Of a stretch of 64,000 bases of DNA, positions 16,141 through 23,963 are shown one piece after another. Location of the stretch: the NCBI RefSeq assembly GCF_025717535.1, contig NZ_JAJIRO010000004.1:124001-188000 (forward strand), given 5' to 3'. The translations under genes were made by a program, and so were the position numbers. The stretch is from Paucibacter sp. Y2R2-4. GTDB lineage: Bacteria; Pseudomonadota; Gammaproteobacteria; Burkholderiales; Burkholderiaceae_C. The notes under the pieces were generated by a model, which was given only the letters and a program-made list of their open reading frames with translations, searched no databases and was not told the DNA's origin. Position 1 is the first letter of the stretch. Each line of letters starts with the position of its first letter.

Positions 16141-18980
16141 TTGATGGTGAAGTCGGCGTTCGAGACATCGAAGAACACATTGCCCAGCGCTTCCACCTTG
16201 ATGCGTGCCTTGCTGGTGGCCAGCACCGGCAAAGTCACCGCACGGCTGCCATTGTTTGGCGTGCTGGCCGCCAAGACATGGGGGTAGCTCAAGCCACCGT
16301 CCACCGACAAGCTGATCTTCACATCGCTGGTGCTGACTGGCGCCGCATTCGTGTTGGCCACATTCCAGGTCACGGTCTGCGTCGAGCCAGCGTTCAGCGT
16401 GAGCGCTGTGTTGGGCGAGGTCACCAAGAAGGGGCCTGCATTCGGCGCCAAGATCAGGCTGGTGGTGGCGCTGTTCACGCCGCCCTTGCCGTCACGTGCA
16501 GTCAGCTTGAAATTCAGCGAAGCCGGGCTGGCGTTCACACCGGCAAAGCCCACGTAATCCGCGGTCGGCAAAAACTCTGAGAAGCACTCAACTTCCTTGA
16601 CCGTTGGCGTGGCCGAGGCTGCCGGGCAGCTGCCGGTCTCAGCATTGGTGTTATTGGCCAGGATCTGCGCCAGATCGGGAAACACACGGGTCGGGTCGGT
16701 GCCCACGATGTTCTCGCCCGGCGAGTTGTAGAGAATCGTGTTGGCTTCCGTGACCTGAGCCGCCACACCAAACTGGCGGAACAGCGGGCCATTCGTCTTG
16801 GTGTTGCTGATCAGGCTGGTGCCGGTAGCGGCACCACGGTCGTTTTGCTCCCACATATAGCTCAGCGTGTCGCCATCGGCGTCACTGGCCGAGCCGGTCA
16901 GCGCAAAAGGCGTGCGCACCGGGATGGTATAGCTGGCAGGCACGCTGACCAGGGGCGCGTTATTGCCCGTAGCGGTGACGGTGCCGCGACGCTGGGTTGG
17001 GCCGCCAGCGACGATCTCGCCCACATAACCGCTGCAGCCATCGGTGCAGCCACCCAAGACCAGCGGGCTGACATTGACCCCTGCCAAGCTGCCGCCGAAC
17101 GTCAAAGTGAAGCCCGCATCGGTCAGCGAGCCGACCGTGACGGTGCCACCGGCGGGCCAGCCGGCAATGGCTTCGATGGCCGCCTTGATGCCGGCCGTGG
17201 TGAAGTTGCCGCCGCGCACAATGTCGGCCGAGGCATTGCCGTTGTAGCTGAGCTGGAATTTGGCCGTGCCGGCAAATCCGGTCAGGGCCGCCTGCTGTAT
17301 TTCGTTCAGGTTGGTCTCGGCGCCCGAGGTGTAGGCGGTGATTTCATCGAAGCTGCGCTGCGACCAATAGGCATCGCTGTGCGGCTGTGAGTTGTCGGTG
17401 CCGCAAATGCCGGCATAAGCCATGATGGACGAGCCGCTGCCCGGCTCCACCGAGGTGCCGGCGTTGCGGTTGCCGCCGGTACAGCTACCGGTCACGCCAT
17501 TGAAAGTGTGGTTACCGGAGAACTGGTGGCCCAACTCATGCGCCACATAGTCCACCGCAAAGAGGTCGCCCACCGGTGTGGGCACGCCGGTGCAGCCCTG
17601 TGCCTTACTGCTGCCGCCCACCACGCCCAAGCTGGCAATGCCGCCGCCATTCAATCCAAAGCCGATATGGCCCACGTCAAAGTTGCTGGCGCCAATCAAA
17701 AGGCCCACTACCGTGCGGTTGCGGGTCAAGGTACTGCTGGCGCAGCCGGCCGCCTGCGCCGTGGTGTAGCAAGCGGTGGCACCGCAAGGACCATTGGCGC
17801 CGGTCATTTGCGCGGCGGTGTCTAAATTGAGCTTGTCATTGTTGTTGACGAGCACCAAGCGGATCGATGTCTCATCCTCGTAGACATGGGTGATCCGGTT
17901 GACCAAGGTGACCTTGGCCGCCGTCACATTGGCAGAGCCGCCGAAATAGCTTGCATAGGTCGGGTCGGTGACCAAGGCCAGTCGATAGGTGCGCAATTGG
18001 TTGCCGGACGAAGCGGTAGGCGTCTGGCTGTCATCCACCACATGGTAGGCCGCTGTGGCGGTGGTGCGACCATCGGAGGCGCTGACTTCATAAGCCCCCA
18101 GATTGCGCGAAGGGTCTGCACGCAAGGTGGCCACCAAAGTGCCATCACGGTCGGCCTGGGCGGTGACAGTCTGGCGTGCCAAGGTGTCCGTCTCAGGGTT
18201 GCGAATCGTCAGCGTCACTGTGGCGCCGGGCACGAAGCCAAAGCCGCGCACTTCCACCGCATCGCCGGCGTGATAGAAGCCGCGCGTCAAATCCAGATGA
18301 GCCTCGTTCAAAGCACCTTCGATCAGTGGACCACGCGTGTTAGGCAGGTCGCCGCGGTGGTAGCTGACGTAAAGGCTGTCGTCCAGATGGTAGTAGGGGT
18401 CGATATACCAAGCCCCACGCGGCGAGCGCACCGAGGCATGCAGGCCCAGCGGAGTGATGTCCATGCGCAAGCTGGCGCGCGGGTCATCAATGCCTTTGCC
18501 GGCATAGGTCTTGATCTCGGGGTGTTTGGCCGCCAGCTCGGACTCCATCACCGGCGACTCAAGCAAGGCAAAGCGCTGATAGCCGCCATCGGGATGCGGC
18601 AAGGAAATTTCCAAGCTGCTCAGCTGTGCAGCTGCGCTGCGCTCTAGCGGCGCGGCGGCCAAATGAGCAGCGAGACCCAGGCGATCCAAGGTGGCGGCGC
18701 GGTACTTGCTCGGCTGAATCGAAGGGGTCGCGCCCTTGGCGGAGGCCTTGGCCGGCGTGGCCCTCACTTCTTGCCAGAAGGCGCCCGTTGCCGCTGCGAG
18801 GGTCACTTCTTGCGCTACATCTTGTGTGCCCAAAGCGCGGCCAGCCGCTTGCGCTGAAGAGAGCGCCGTGATGGCAGCCAAGGCCATGCCGACGGCCAGA
18901 CCGGTGCGGCTGGGCGCAAAGCACGGGGCACTCGAAGCCTGCTTGAGTGCAGCGCCGCGCGATGAAGATTTCGTTGCCAT
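15945..18980 (-). CDS. secreted reprolysin-like zinc metalloprotease with C-terminal dockerin
   Basis: The 1011-residue protein has an N-terminal signal segment (GLAVGMALAAITALSSAQA), a propeptide-like region, and the zinc motif HELGHQFSGNH at residues 481-491, with a Met further on in SSIMAYAGICG as the metzincin turn. Ig-like segments follow. The last 62 residues are a type I dockerin: two EF-hand loops, DPNGDGVIDCADL and DVNKDGAVDLRDL, spaced by about 25 residues. ATG 18980 follows AAAGGA. Dockerins plug into cohesins, and a cohesin-like PEP-CTERM protein is encoded 930 bases away on the other strand. Protease class is firm; substrate unknown. Confidence 0.9.
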   Translation of the reverse strand: MATKSSSRGAALKQASSAPCFAPSRTGLAVGMALAAITALSSAQAAGRALGTQDVAQEVTLAAATGAFWQEVRATPAKASAKGATPSIQPSKYRAATLDRLGLAAHLAAAPLERSAAAQLSSLEISLPHPDGGYQRFALLESPVMESELAAKHPEIKTYAGKGIDDPRASLRMDITPLGLHASVRSPRGAWYIDPYYHLDDSLYVSYHRGDLPNTRGPLIEGALNEAHLDLTRGFYHAGDAVEVRGFGFVPGATVTLTIRNPETDTLARQTVTAQADRDGTLVATLRADPSRNLGAYEVSASDGRTTATAAYHVVDDSQTPTASSGNQLRTYRLALVTDPTYASYFGGSANVTAAKVTLVNRITHVYEDETSIRLVLVNNNDKLNLDTAAQMTGANGPCGATACYTTAQAAGCASSTLTRNRTVVGLLIGASNFDVGHIGFGLNGGGIASLGVVGGSSKAQGCTGVPTPVGDLFAVDYVAHELGHQFSGNHTFNGVTGSCTGGNRNAGTSVEPGSGSSIMAYAGICGTDNSQPHSDAYWSQRSFDEITAYTSGAETNLNEIQQAALTGFAGTAKFQLSYNGNASADIVRGGNFTTAGIKAAIEAIAGWPAGGTVTVGSLTDAGFTLTFGGSLAGVNVSPLVLGGCTDGCSGYVGEIVAGGPTQRRGTVTATGNNAPLVSVPASYTIPVRTPFALTGSASDADGDTLSYMWEQNDRGAATGTSLISNTKTNGPLFRQFGVAAQVTEANTILYNSPGENIVGTDPTRVFPDLAQILANNTNAETGSCPAASATPTVKEVECFSEFLPTADYVGFAGVNASPASLNFKLTARDGKGGVNSATTSLILAPNAGPFLVTSPNTALTLNAGSTQTVTWNVANTNAAPVSTSDVKISLSVDGGLSYPHVLAASTPNNGSRAVTLPVLATSKARIKVEALGNVFFDVSNADFTIKLAVDPNGDGVIDCADLAIVKASFGKRAGQAGFDPRADVNKDGAVDLRDLSAVTRLLPANSTCSK

Positions 18981-19209
18981 CGGATGTCCTTTATGAGGCC
19001 AAATTGGGGTTTGAGCGAACCGGGTGAGGCGCTTTTGCTCCAGGAAAAACCATCGCCTTTTCGGCTGCAAGATCCCGCCCTGAGTGCAAGTCCCCTCCAG
19101 CAAGCGAATTCGCTCGACAAGGTCTTGCATGAGTCTGATTGCGCCAGCTTGCTCACAAGACTGCGAAGATAGATGACAAGCAATGCCGAGAGATAGAGGG
19201 TCAATCCTG
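18981..19209. promoter_or_regulatory. divergent promoter region of the protease and DUF6438-like genes
   Basis: The 229-bp gap lies between two outward-facing start codons. It has ribosome sites on both sides (AAAGGA for the protease, AGAGGG near 19193 for the rightward gene). I could not identify a clear sigma-70 or sigma-54 promoter by eye. Confidence 0.45.
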
Positions 19210-19710
19210 ATGAGAAAAACACCTGCATGGCAGCTTTATGGGCACTGTTTTGCCGCGCTATGGTTGCTGTTTCACGCCCAGACTTCGCTGGCTCAAAACC
19301 AAGTCGGTGCCGGCGAACTAGCGCCCCAATTCAGCAGCATCACCCTTGAGAAAGACTGCTTCGGCTGCGCTGGCGGCGTGAAACTGGTCTTGCTTCGAGA
19401 GGGCTCCGCCACACGCACGGCTCTCGGTCAGGCTCGGCTGGGCACCATCGATCAGCAGCGCACAAGCCCCTTGAGTTCGACAGACTTTGACGCGCTGCTG
19501 CGTGTCATCTTGGAACAGGATTTTCTGAGTCTGCAAAGCATTTATGAGGAGCCCGACCTGCGCGACGGCGACTGGATCAACATCACACTCGCAGGCCCGG
19601 GCGTCGAGAAGACCGTCTTCCAGCGAGCCCAAGCCGGCCCACCCGCGCTGCAGGCCATTGCAGCCGCCATCGCCCATTTAGAAGCTCAGCTCTTCAAAAC
19701 GGCACACTGA
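19210..19710 (+). CDS. small secreted protein, DUF6438-like
   Basis: The 166-residue product starts with a signal peptide (hydrophobic CFAALWLLFHAQTSLAQ), so it is exported. The mature part contains ITLEKDCFGCAGGVKLVLL, then an acidic middle ending YEEPDLRDGDWINITL and a C-terminal helix. The early CFGC-type motif and the pattern of charged strands resemble DUF6438 domains, whose role is unknown; that match is my reading and is tentative. Start ATG 19210 follows AGAGGG. It lies between the dockerin protease and the cohesin protein, in the same direction as the latter, so it could belong to the same surface system. Confidence 0.65.
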   Translation: MRKTPAWQLYGHCFAALWLLFHAQTSLAQNQVGAGELAPQFSSITLEKDCFGCAGGVKLVLLREGSATRTALGQARLGTIDQQRTSPLSSTDFDALLRVILEQDFLSLQSIYEEPDLRDGDWINITLAGPGVEKTVFQRAQAGPPALQAIAAAIAHLEAQLFKTAH

Positions 19711-19784
19711 AGCTCGCAGCCCTATCGAACACCACGGCTTCTTCTCCGGCCACCCTGGAATACGGGCCGGGATTCCCCTCTTGC

Positions 19785-19800
19785 TGGCAATGGCCTGGCA
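19785..19800 (+). promoter_or_regulatory. sigma-54-like promoter before the cohesin PEP-CTERM gene
   Basis: The sequence TGGCAATGGCCTGGCA has GG and GC separated by ten bases, the spacing of -24/-12 sigma-54 promoters. PEP-CTERM genes in related bacteria are known to be under PrsK/PrsR and RpoN. It would leave a leader of about 95 bases. An inverted repeat GGAAT/ATTCC lies just upstream near 19758-19776. Confidence 0.35.
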
Positions 19801-19825
19801 TTGAAAGATGGTCGCCAATGAAGTC

Positions 19826-19853
19826 GGCTGCAGCGGAAGACCCCGCTGCAGCC
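19826..19853 (+). promoter_or_regulatory. stable hairpin in the leader of the cohesin gene
   Basis: A perfect 11-bp stem (GGCTGCAGCGG at 19826-19836 with 19843-19853) and a 6-base loop lie about 55 bases before the start codon. No T-run follows, so it looks like an mRNA leader element rather than a terminator. The ribosome site AAGGAG lies well downstream and stays free. Confidence 0.5.
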
Positions 19854-19907
19854 CATCAACAAAGGCCGCACAGGCAGATCGCCGTCAAGGCAAAGGAGTG
19901 AGTCACC

Positions 19908-20528
19908 ATGGCCCGTCGTCAATCGGACTTGAAACCGGCAACACGCTGGCAGCAGTATCTTGGCGCAGCTTTGCTGCTGGGCGCTTTGTCCACCCAAGCC
20001 CAGGCGGCAGACCCGGTGCTGTCGATCTCTGCCACGCCCAACCCGGCCGTGCAGGGCTCGACCGTCAGCCTGGATGTGCTGATCAGCGGCATCAGCGACC
20101 TCTACGGCTACCAGTTCTCGCTGTCCTTTGACCCCAAGATCCTGCAAGCCAGCGGCGTCAGCGAAGGCTCATTCCTAAGCAGCGGCGGCAACACCTTTGG
20201 CGGCAACGGCACGATCGACAACAGCCTGGGCTCGATCGAACTGGTTTTCAACTCTTTGATTGGTGCCGTGCCTGGCGTCAGCGGCAACGGCACTTTGGCG
20301 CAGATCAGCTTCAATGTGACCGGTGCCGGAAGCAGCACACTGAACTTCAGTGATGTCATCTTCCTGGACTCGAGTCTGGCGGACCTGCCCGTGCAGATCC
20401 AGAATGGCTCACTGCAAGCGCTGCCTGTGCCTGAGCCTGCGTCTTATCTGATGCTGGCCGCCGGCTTGGCCGGCTTGGGTGGCATGCGCCTTCGCAGCAG
20501 GCGCCTGCTGAGCGAACAAACGGCCTGA
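19908..20528 (+). CDS. cohesin-like domain protein with PEP-CTERM sorting signal
   Basis: The 206-residue protein has a signal peptide (AALLLGALSTQAQA), one beta-sandwich of about 130 residues, and a C-terminal VPEPASYLMLAAGLAGLGG helix followed by RLRSRR. The latter is the PEP-CTERM signal processed by an exosortase at the inner membrane. The sandwich pattern (ATPNPAVQGSTVSLDVLISG, YGYQFSLSFDPKILQASGVSEGSFL, GNGTLAQISFNVTGAGSSTLNF) is that of cohesin domains, which bind dockerins. The nearby protease at 15945-18980 ends in a dockerin. ATG 19908 follows AAGGAG at 19892. Cohesin assignment is by pattern, fairly confident; binding to the neighbour is inferred. Confidence 0.85.
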   Translation: MARRQSDLKPATRWQQYLGAALLLGALSTQAQAADPVLSISATPNPAVQGSTVSLDVLISGISDLYGYQFSLSFDPKILQASGVSEGSFLSSGGNTFGGNGTIDNSLGSIELVFNSLIGAVPGVSGNGTLAQISFNVTGAGSSTLNFSDVIFLDSSLADLPVQIQNGSLQALPVPEPASYLMLAAGLAGLGGMRLRSRRLLSEQTA

Positions 20529-20547
20529 CAAAGCCGCCCACGATGAG

Positions 20548-20575
20548 GGCCAGGCCTCTGGCCTTCGTTGTCTTT
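20548..20575 (+). terminator. probable terminator after the cohesin gene
   Basis: A short stem (GGCCAG at 20548-20553 with CTGGCC at 20558-20563) is followed by a T-rich stretch (TTCGTTGTCTTT). It lies between converging genes and may serve the rightward one. Confidence 0.5.
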
Positions 20576-20585
20576 AAAGCGCCCT

Positions 20586-20966
20586 TTAGCTTCCGTACCC
20601 CAGATCCTGCACGGCCTTGAGACGGCCGTCCTCAAAGATCAGCAGTTGCATGAACTGGCTGGGACCGAAGTTATAGGTCCACTCCTCGATGCTGACCAGG
20701 ATCTCACGCTCCTGCTCTAGCACCTGACCGTTCACCGTGCCCGGCCTCGTGCTGTTGAGGGCTCCCTCACGCACGCGGATGATGCGCTTTTCGGTGCGGC
20801 TGTCACGCAGGCTGGGCGCGCCACATTTCTTCAGCACTTCGGCCTTGTGCATGCCCTCGTCAATGACGAAGGAATTGCAGCGAAAGGCCTGCGCCGCCGG
20901 GGCGCACAGCAAGACGGCCAAGGCCAGCATGGCGCCAGCCCAAGAGTTGCGGGGTGTACGGCTCAT
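20586..20966 (-). CDS. DUF2845 domain protein, exported
   Basis: The 126-residue product has a signal peptide ending near AAQAFRC and the DUF2845 core FRCNSFVIDEGMHKAEVLKKCGAPSLRD truncated here to its key parts: FRC at the mature start, then AEVLKKCGAPSLRD. A C-terminal YNFGPSQFMQLLIFEDGRL completes the domain. The family is periplasmic, often paired with other envelope genes, and has no known activity; the two conserved cysteines probably form a disulfide. I choose ATG 20966 after GGAAAG; an ATG seven codons earlier has no ribosome site. It converges on the cohesin gene. Confidence 0.82.
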   Translation of the reverse strand: MSRTPRNSWAGAMLALAVLLCAPAAQAFRCNSFVIDEGMHKAEVLKKCGAPSLRDSRTEKRIIRVREGALNSTRPGTVNGQVLEQEREILVSIEEWTYNFGPSQFMQLLIFEDGRLKAVQDLGYGS

Positions 20967-21005
20967 CGAAGCTGCTTTCCTTTCCATTATTTGGCCAGGG
21001 CCACA

Positions 21006-22301
21006 TCAGCTGCGGACTTCGCCCTGCCCCAGCACCACCCATTTCATCGAGGTCAAACCCTCCAAACCGACGGGGCCGCGGGCGTGCAGCTTGTCGGTGG
21101 AGATGCCGATTTCGGCGCCCAGGCCGTACTCAAAACCATCGGCAAACCGCGTGCTGGCATTGACCATCACGCTGGCCGAATCCACCTCGCGCAAGAAGCG
21201 CATGGCGTTGGCGTGGTTGGTAGTCAGAATTGCATCGGTGTGATGCGAGCCATAGCGGTTGATGTGGGCGATGGCCTCGTTCAGGCTGTCCACCACCTTG
21301 ATGCTGATGATGGGACCCAGATACTCCTCGGACCAATCGGCCTCGGTAGCAGCCAGCACCTTAGCGCCGGGGATGGGCCCCAGCAGCGCCAGCGTGCGCG
21401 GGCAGCCGCGCATCTCTACGCCCTTCTCGGCCAGCAAGGCACCGATATGCGGCAAGAAGTCTGAGGCGCTTTCCGCATGCACCAGCAGCGACTCGGTCGC
21501 ATTGCAGGGGCTGTACTTTTGCGTCTTGGCGTTCATCACCACGGTCAGCGCCAAGCCGAAGTCCACCTCGGCATCGACATAGCAGTGGCAATTGCCGTCC
21601 AGATGCTTGATGACCGGCACCTTGGCCTCGGCGCTGATACGCTCGATCAGGCTCTTACCACCGCGCGGGATGATCACATCCACATGCTCGGGCCGCGAGA
21701 TCAACAAGCCCACCGCAACCCGGTCCGGCGTGTTGATCAATTGCACGCCGGCTGCGGGCAGGCCGGCTTCTTGCAGCGAGGCCTGCACCAACTCGGCCAA
21801 GGCCAGATTGGAATGCAAGGCTTCAGAACCACCGCGCAAGATGCAGGCATTGCCGCTCTTGATGGCCAGCGAGGCCGCCTCGATGGTGACGTTGGGGCGG
21901 CTCTCGTAAATCATGCCGAACACGCCCAGCGGCACCCGCATCTGACCCACGCTGATGCCACTGGGGCGGCGGCGCAAATTCGTGATTTCGCCAATCGGGT
22001 CGGGCATGGCGGCGATCTGCTCGCAGCCCTCGGCCACAGTGGACACCACCTCGGGCGTGAGCTTGAGCCGGTCCAGCATGGGGCCCTTCAAACCATTCGC
22101 CTTGGCGGCGGCCAAGTCTTTGGCATTGGCGGCCTTCAATGCGGGGCCGGCGGCGCGGAGCCGCTTGGCCAGGGCCAAGAGGGCCTGGTTCTTGGCTGCG
22201 GTGGAGGCCGCGGCCATGGCCGCAGCGGCGTTGCGGGCGGCCAGGCCTACGGCGTCCATGTAAACAGTCAGGGCTTTCAGATCGGTGTCGGTTGCGCTCA
22301 T
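21006..22301 (-). CDS. proA: gamma-glutamyl phosphate reductase
   Basis: The 431-residue enzyme reduces gamma-glutamyl phosphate to glutamate-5-semialdehyde with NADPH, the second step of proline synthesis. It is an aldehyde dehydrogenase-fold protein; the catalytic Cys lies in [14 protein letters not shown] near residue 270. Other landmarks are [27 protein letters not shown] and [22 protein letters not shown]. The length fits the family (about 415-430). It follows the DCC gene after 46 bases on the same strand, so read-through from the photolyase operon is possible, though its function is unrelated. proB is not in the window. Confidence 0.95.
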   Translation of the reverse strand: MSATDTDLKALTVYMDAVGLAARNAAAAMAAASTAAKNQALLALAKRLRAAGPALKAANAKDLAAAKANGLKGPMLDRLKLTPEVVSTVAEGCEQIAAMPDPIGEITNLRRRPSGISVGQMRVPLGVFGMIYESRPNVTIEAASLAIKSGNACILRGGSEALHSNLALAELVQASLQEAGLPAAGVQLINTPDRVAVGLLISRPEHVDVIIPRGGKSLIERISAEAKVPVIKHLDGNCHCYVDAEVDFGLALTVVMNAKTQKYSPCNATESLLVHAESASDFLPHIGALLAEKGVEMRGCPRTLALLGPIPGAKVLAATEADWSEEYLGPIISIKVVDSLNEAIAHINRYGSHHTDAILTTNHANAMRFLREVDSASVMVNASTRFADGFEYGLGAEIGISTDKLHARGPVGLEGLTSMKWVVLGQGEVRS

Positions 22302-22347
22302 GCGGGCATTTTCACCGATGCTCGGGGCCCGGCTATTTCAGGCGGTT

Positions 22348-22746
22348 TCAGTCCCAGCGGCGCGCCCAGCGCTGCAAGGCCGGGCGGCAACGCAGAAATC
22401 CGACATAAGCCCATTCCATCAGCCTGGCCACGCCGGGCAGCGCGCCCAGTCGCGCCAACCAGCGCCAGCCCGGCAAGAGCGCCCACAAGGCCAAAAAGGC
22501 CGCAGCGCCTTGCAGCAAGCGGCCATCGGCAGTTTGCACATGAAAGCGAGCCATCAGCTGCGCTTGGGTGGCGCCCGGCGGCAATGGCGTTGACGCTTGG
22601 CTGACATCGGCATAGTCCACCGCTTGCTGCGCACAAAGCCCTTGGTACAGGCCGATCTCCCGGCGACACAAGGGGCAAGCCCCGTCGTACAGCACCTTCA
22701 ACGCAGGCGCTGGCATGGTTGTCTCTGGCGGCGCTTGCGTGCTCAT
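22348..22746 (-). CDS. DCC family thiol-disulfide oxidoreductase-like protein (DUF393)
   Basis: The 132-residue protein opens with the DCC motif in VLYDGACPLCRREIGLYQ, with the CxxC pair expected of a thioredoxin-like fold. It continues with AQLMARFHVQTADGRLLQGAAAFLALWALLPG, as in DUF393 proteins. Members are predicted oxidoreductases without proven substrates. The start overlaps the stop of the upstream photolyase-like gene by ATGA, so it is the last clear gene of that operon. DCC genes often sit beside photolyase and light-response genes in proteobacteria, so context supports a link. Confidence 0.85.
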   Translation of the reverse strand: MSTQAPPETTMPAPALKVLYDGACPLCRREIGLYQGLCAQQAVDYADVSQASTPLPPGATQAQLMARFHVQTADGRLLQGAAAFLALWALLPGWRWLARLGALPGVARLMEWAYVGFLRCRPALQRWARRWD

Positions 22747-23963
22747 CGTGGGCTTTGCTGGGCCGCCAGCAGTTCAGATGCGACTCGCATGCCACGGGTG
22801 CTGCGCGCCCACCACTGAAAGAAAGAGGACTGCGGCACTGCCACCTCAGGAAACAACAGCGACGCAGGCTCGCAGTCGGCCCATTGGCCCAGCCAGGGCT
22901 GCAGATGCAAGTCCATCACGCTGCGCACCGAAGCGGCACCGGCCAGCGCCTGACCGATCGCCGCGGCATCGTCCGACCATTGCAAGATCGAGTGCCGGGC
23001 CTGCAGTTCCGCCAGCCGCTCGCCCACAAATCGCCAACGGTTTTCACCCCAAGGCCAGGCCTGATGAAAGTCCTTCACCCACAGCATCAGCACGACGGTT
23101 TGCGGCGACAACGTCGGCGGCAACTCGCCCAAGCTCCAGGGATGCAAGAGCCAGACCTCGCGGCCTTGTACCTGGGCAGCGTCGGCAGCGGCCGATCCGA
23201 AAGCTGCCGGTGGCGCGGCACTCAACATGGGTTCAGACACACCCAGAAGGGCTGATACGCCCTCCTCCGCTGCTGCCGAGACGGCAAAATCATCACGCGC
23301 CAGTTGGTCGAGCGTGTCATAACTTGCATCGATCACGCTGCCAGGGCTGTGCCACTCGGCTGGCGCATAGCGCGCCACATTGGCGGCATTGAAGAGATAG
23401 GGCTTGCGGCTGCCGGTGCCGGCCACCCATTGCCAGCTCAGATGATTGCTGGCGAGGTCACCGTCCAGCAGATGGGCATACAGCCAGTCGGCCGCGCAGC
23501 GCCAATGCAGCTTGCGCACATGCACGCAGTAGCTGGCCAGCCACATGCGAGCATGGTTGTGCAGCATGCCGGTGGCGTAGAGGCAGCGCACCGCTTGGTC
23601 CACCACGGGCAGGCCAGTGCGGCCCTGGCGGATGTCATCCGGCAAGGTGGTGGTATAGGCGCTGTCGGGCAAAGGCCCGGCGTGCAGTGAATGAAAAATC
23701 TCCTCACCCCGGTGCTGCCACACATGCCTGAAGTAAGCCCGCCAGCCCAGCTCGAAGACCCATTTGTGCTGCAGATCCAGGTCGCCTCGCGCCAGCACGC
23801 CGGCCAGCACCTGGGGCAAGCTCACCAAGCCATGGGTGATATAGGGCGAAAGACCAGACACCGCGCCATTCAAGAAATTGCGACTCCCCGCATAGGCAGC
23901 CGGGCGCACCGCCTCGATGCGCGCCTGAGCTGCAGCCAGGTTGCCCTCAAAGCGCATGGTCAT
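22743..23963 (-). CDS. photolyase/cryptochrome-like FAD-binding protein with unusual domain order
   Basis: The 406-residue protein begins almost at once with the photolyase FAD-binding domain: YAGSRNFLNGAVSGLSPYIT, HKWVFELGWRAYFRHVWQH, VVDQAVRCLYATGMLHNHAR and DLASNHLSWQWVAGTGSRKP. The usual N-terminal antenna domain is missing before it. After residue about 235 comes a region with a predicted alpha/beta pattern (EVWLLHPWSLGEL, TVVLMLWVKDFHQAWPWG, RWRFVGERLAELQARH) that resembles an antenna domain placed at the C-terminus. The start at 23963 overlaps the upstream photolyase gene by 17 bases. It may repair DNA or act as a light sensor; the substrate is not known. Confidence 0.8.
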   Translation of the reverse strand: MTMRFEGNLAAAQARIEAVRPAAYAGSRNFLNGAVSGLSPYITHGLVSLPQVLAGVLARGDLDLQHKWVFELGWRAYFRHVWQHRGEEIFHSLHAGPLPDSAYTTTLPDDIRQGRTGLPVVDQAVRCLYATGMLHNHARMWLASYCVHVRKLHWRCAADWLYAHLLDGDLASNHLSWQWVAGTGSRKPYLFNAANVARYAPAEWHSPGSVIDASYDTLDQLARDDFAVSAAAEEGVSALLGVSEPMLSAAPPAAFGSAAADAAQVQGREVWLLHPWSLGELPPTLSPQTVVLMLWVKDFHQAWPWGENRWRFVGERLAELQARHSILQWSDDAAAIGQALAGAASVRSVMDLHLQPWLGQWADCEPASLLFPEVAVPQSSFFQWWARSTRGMRVASELLAAQQSPR

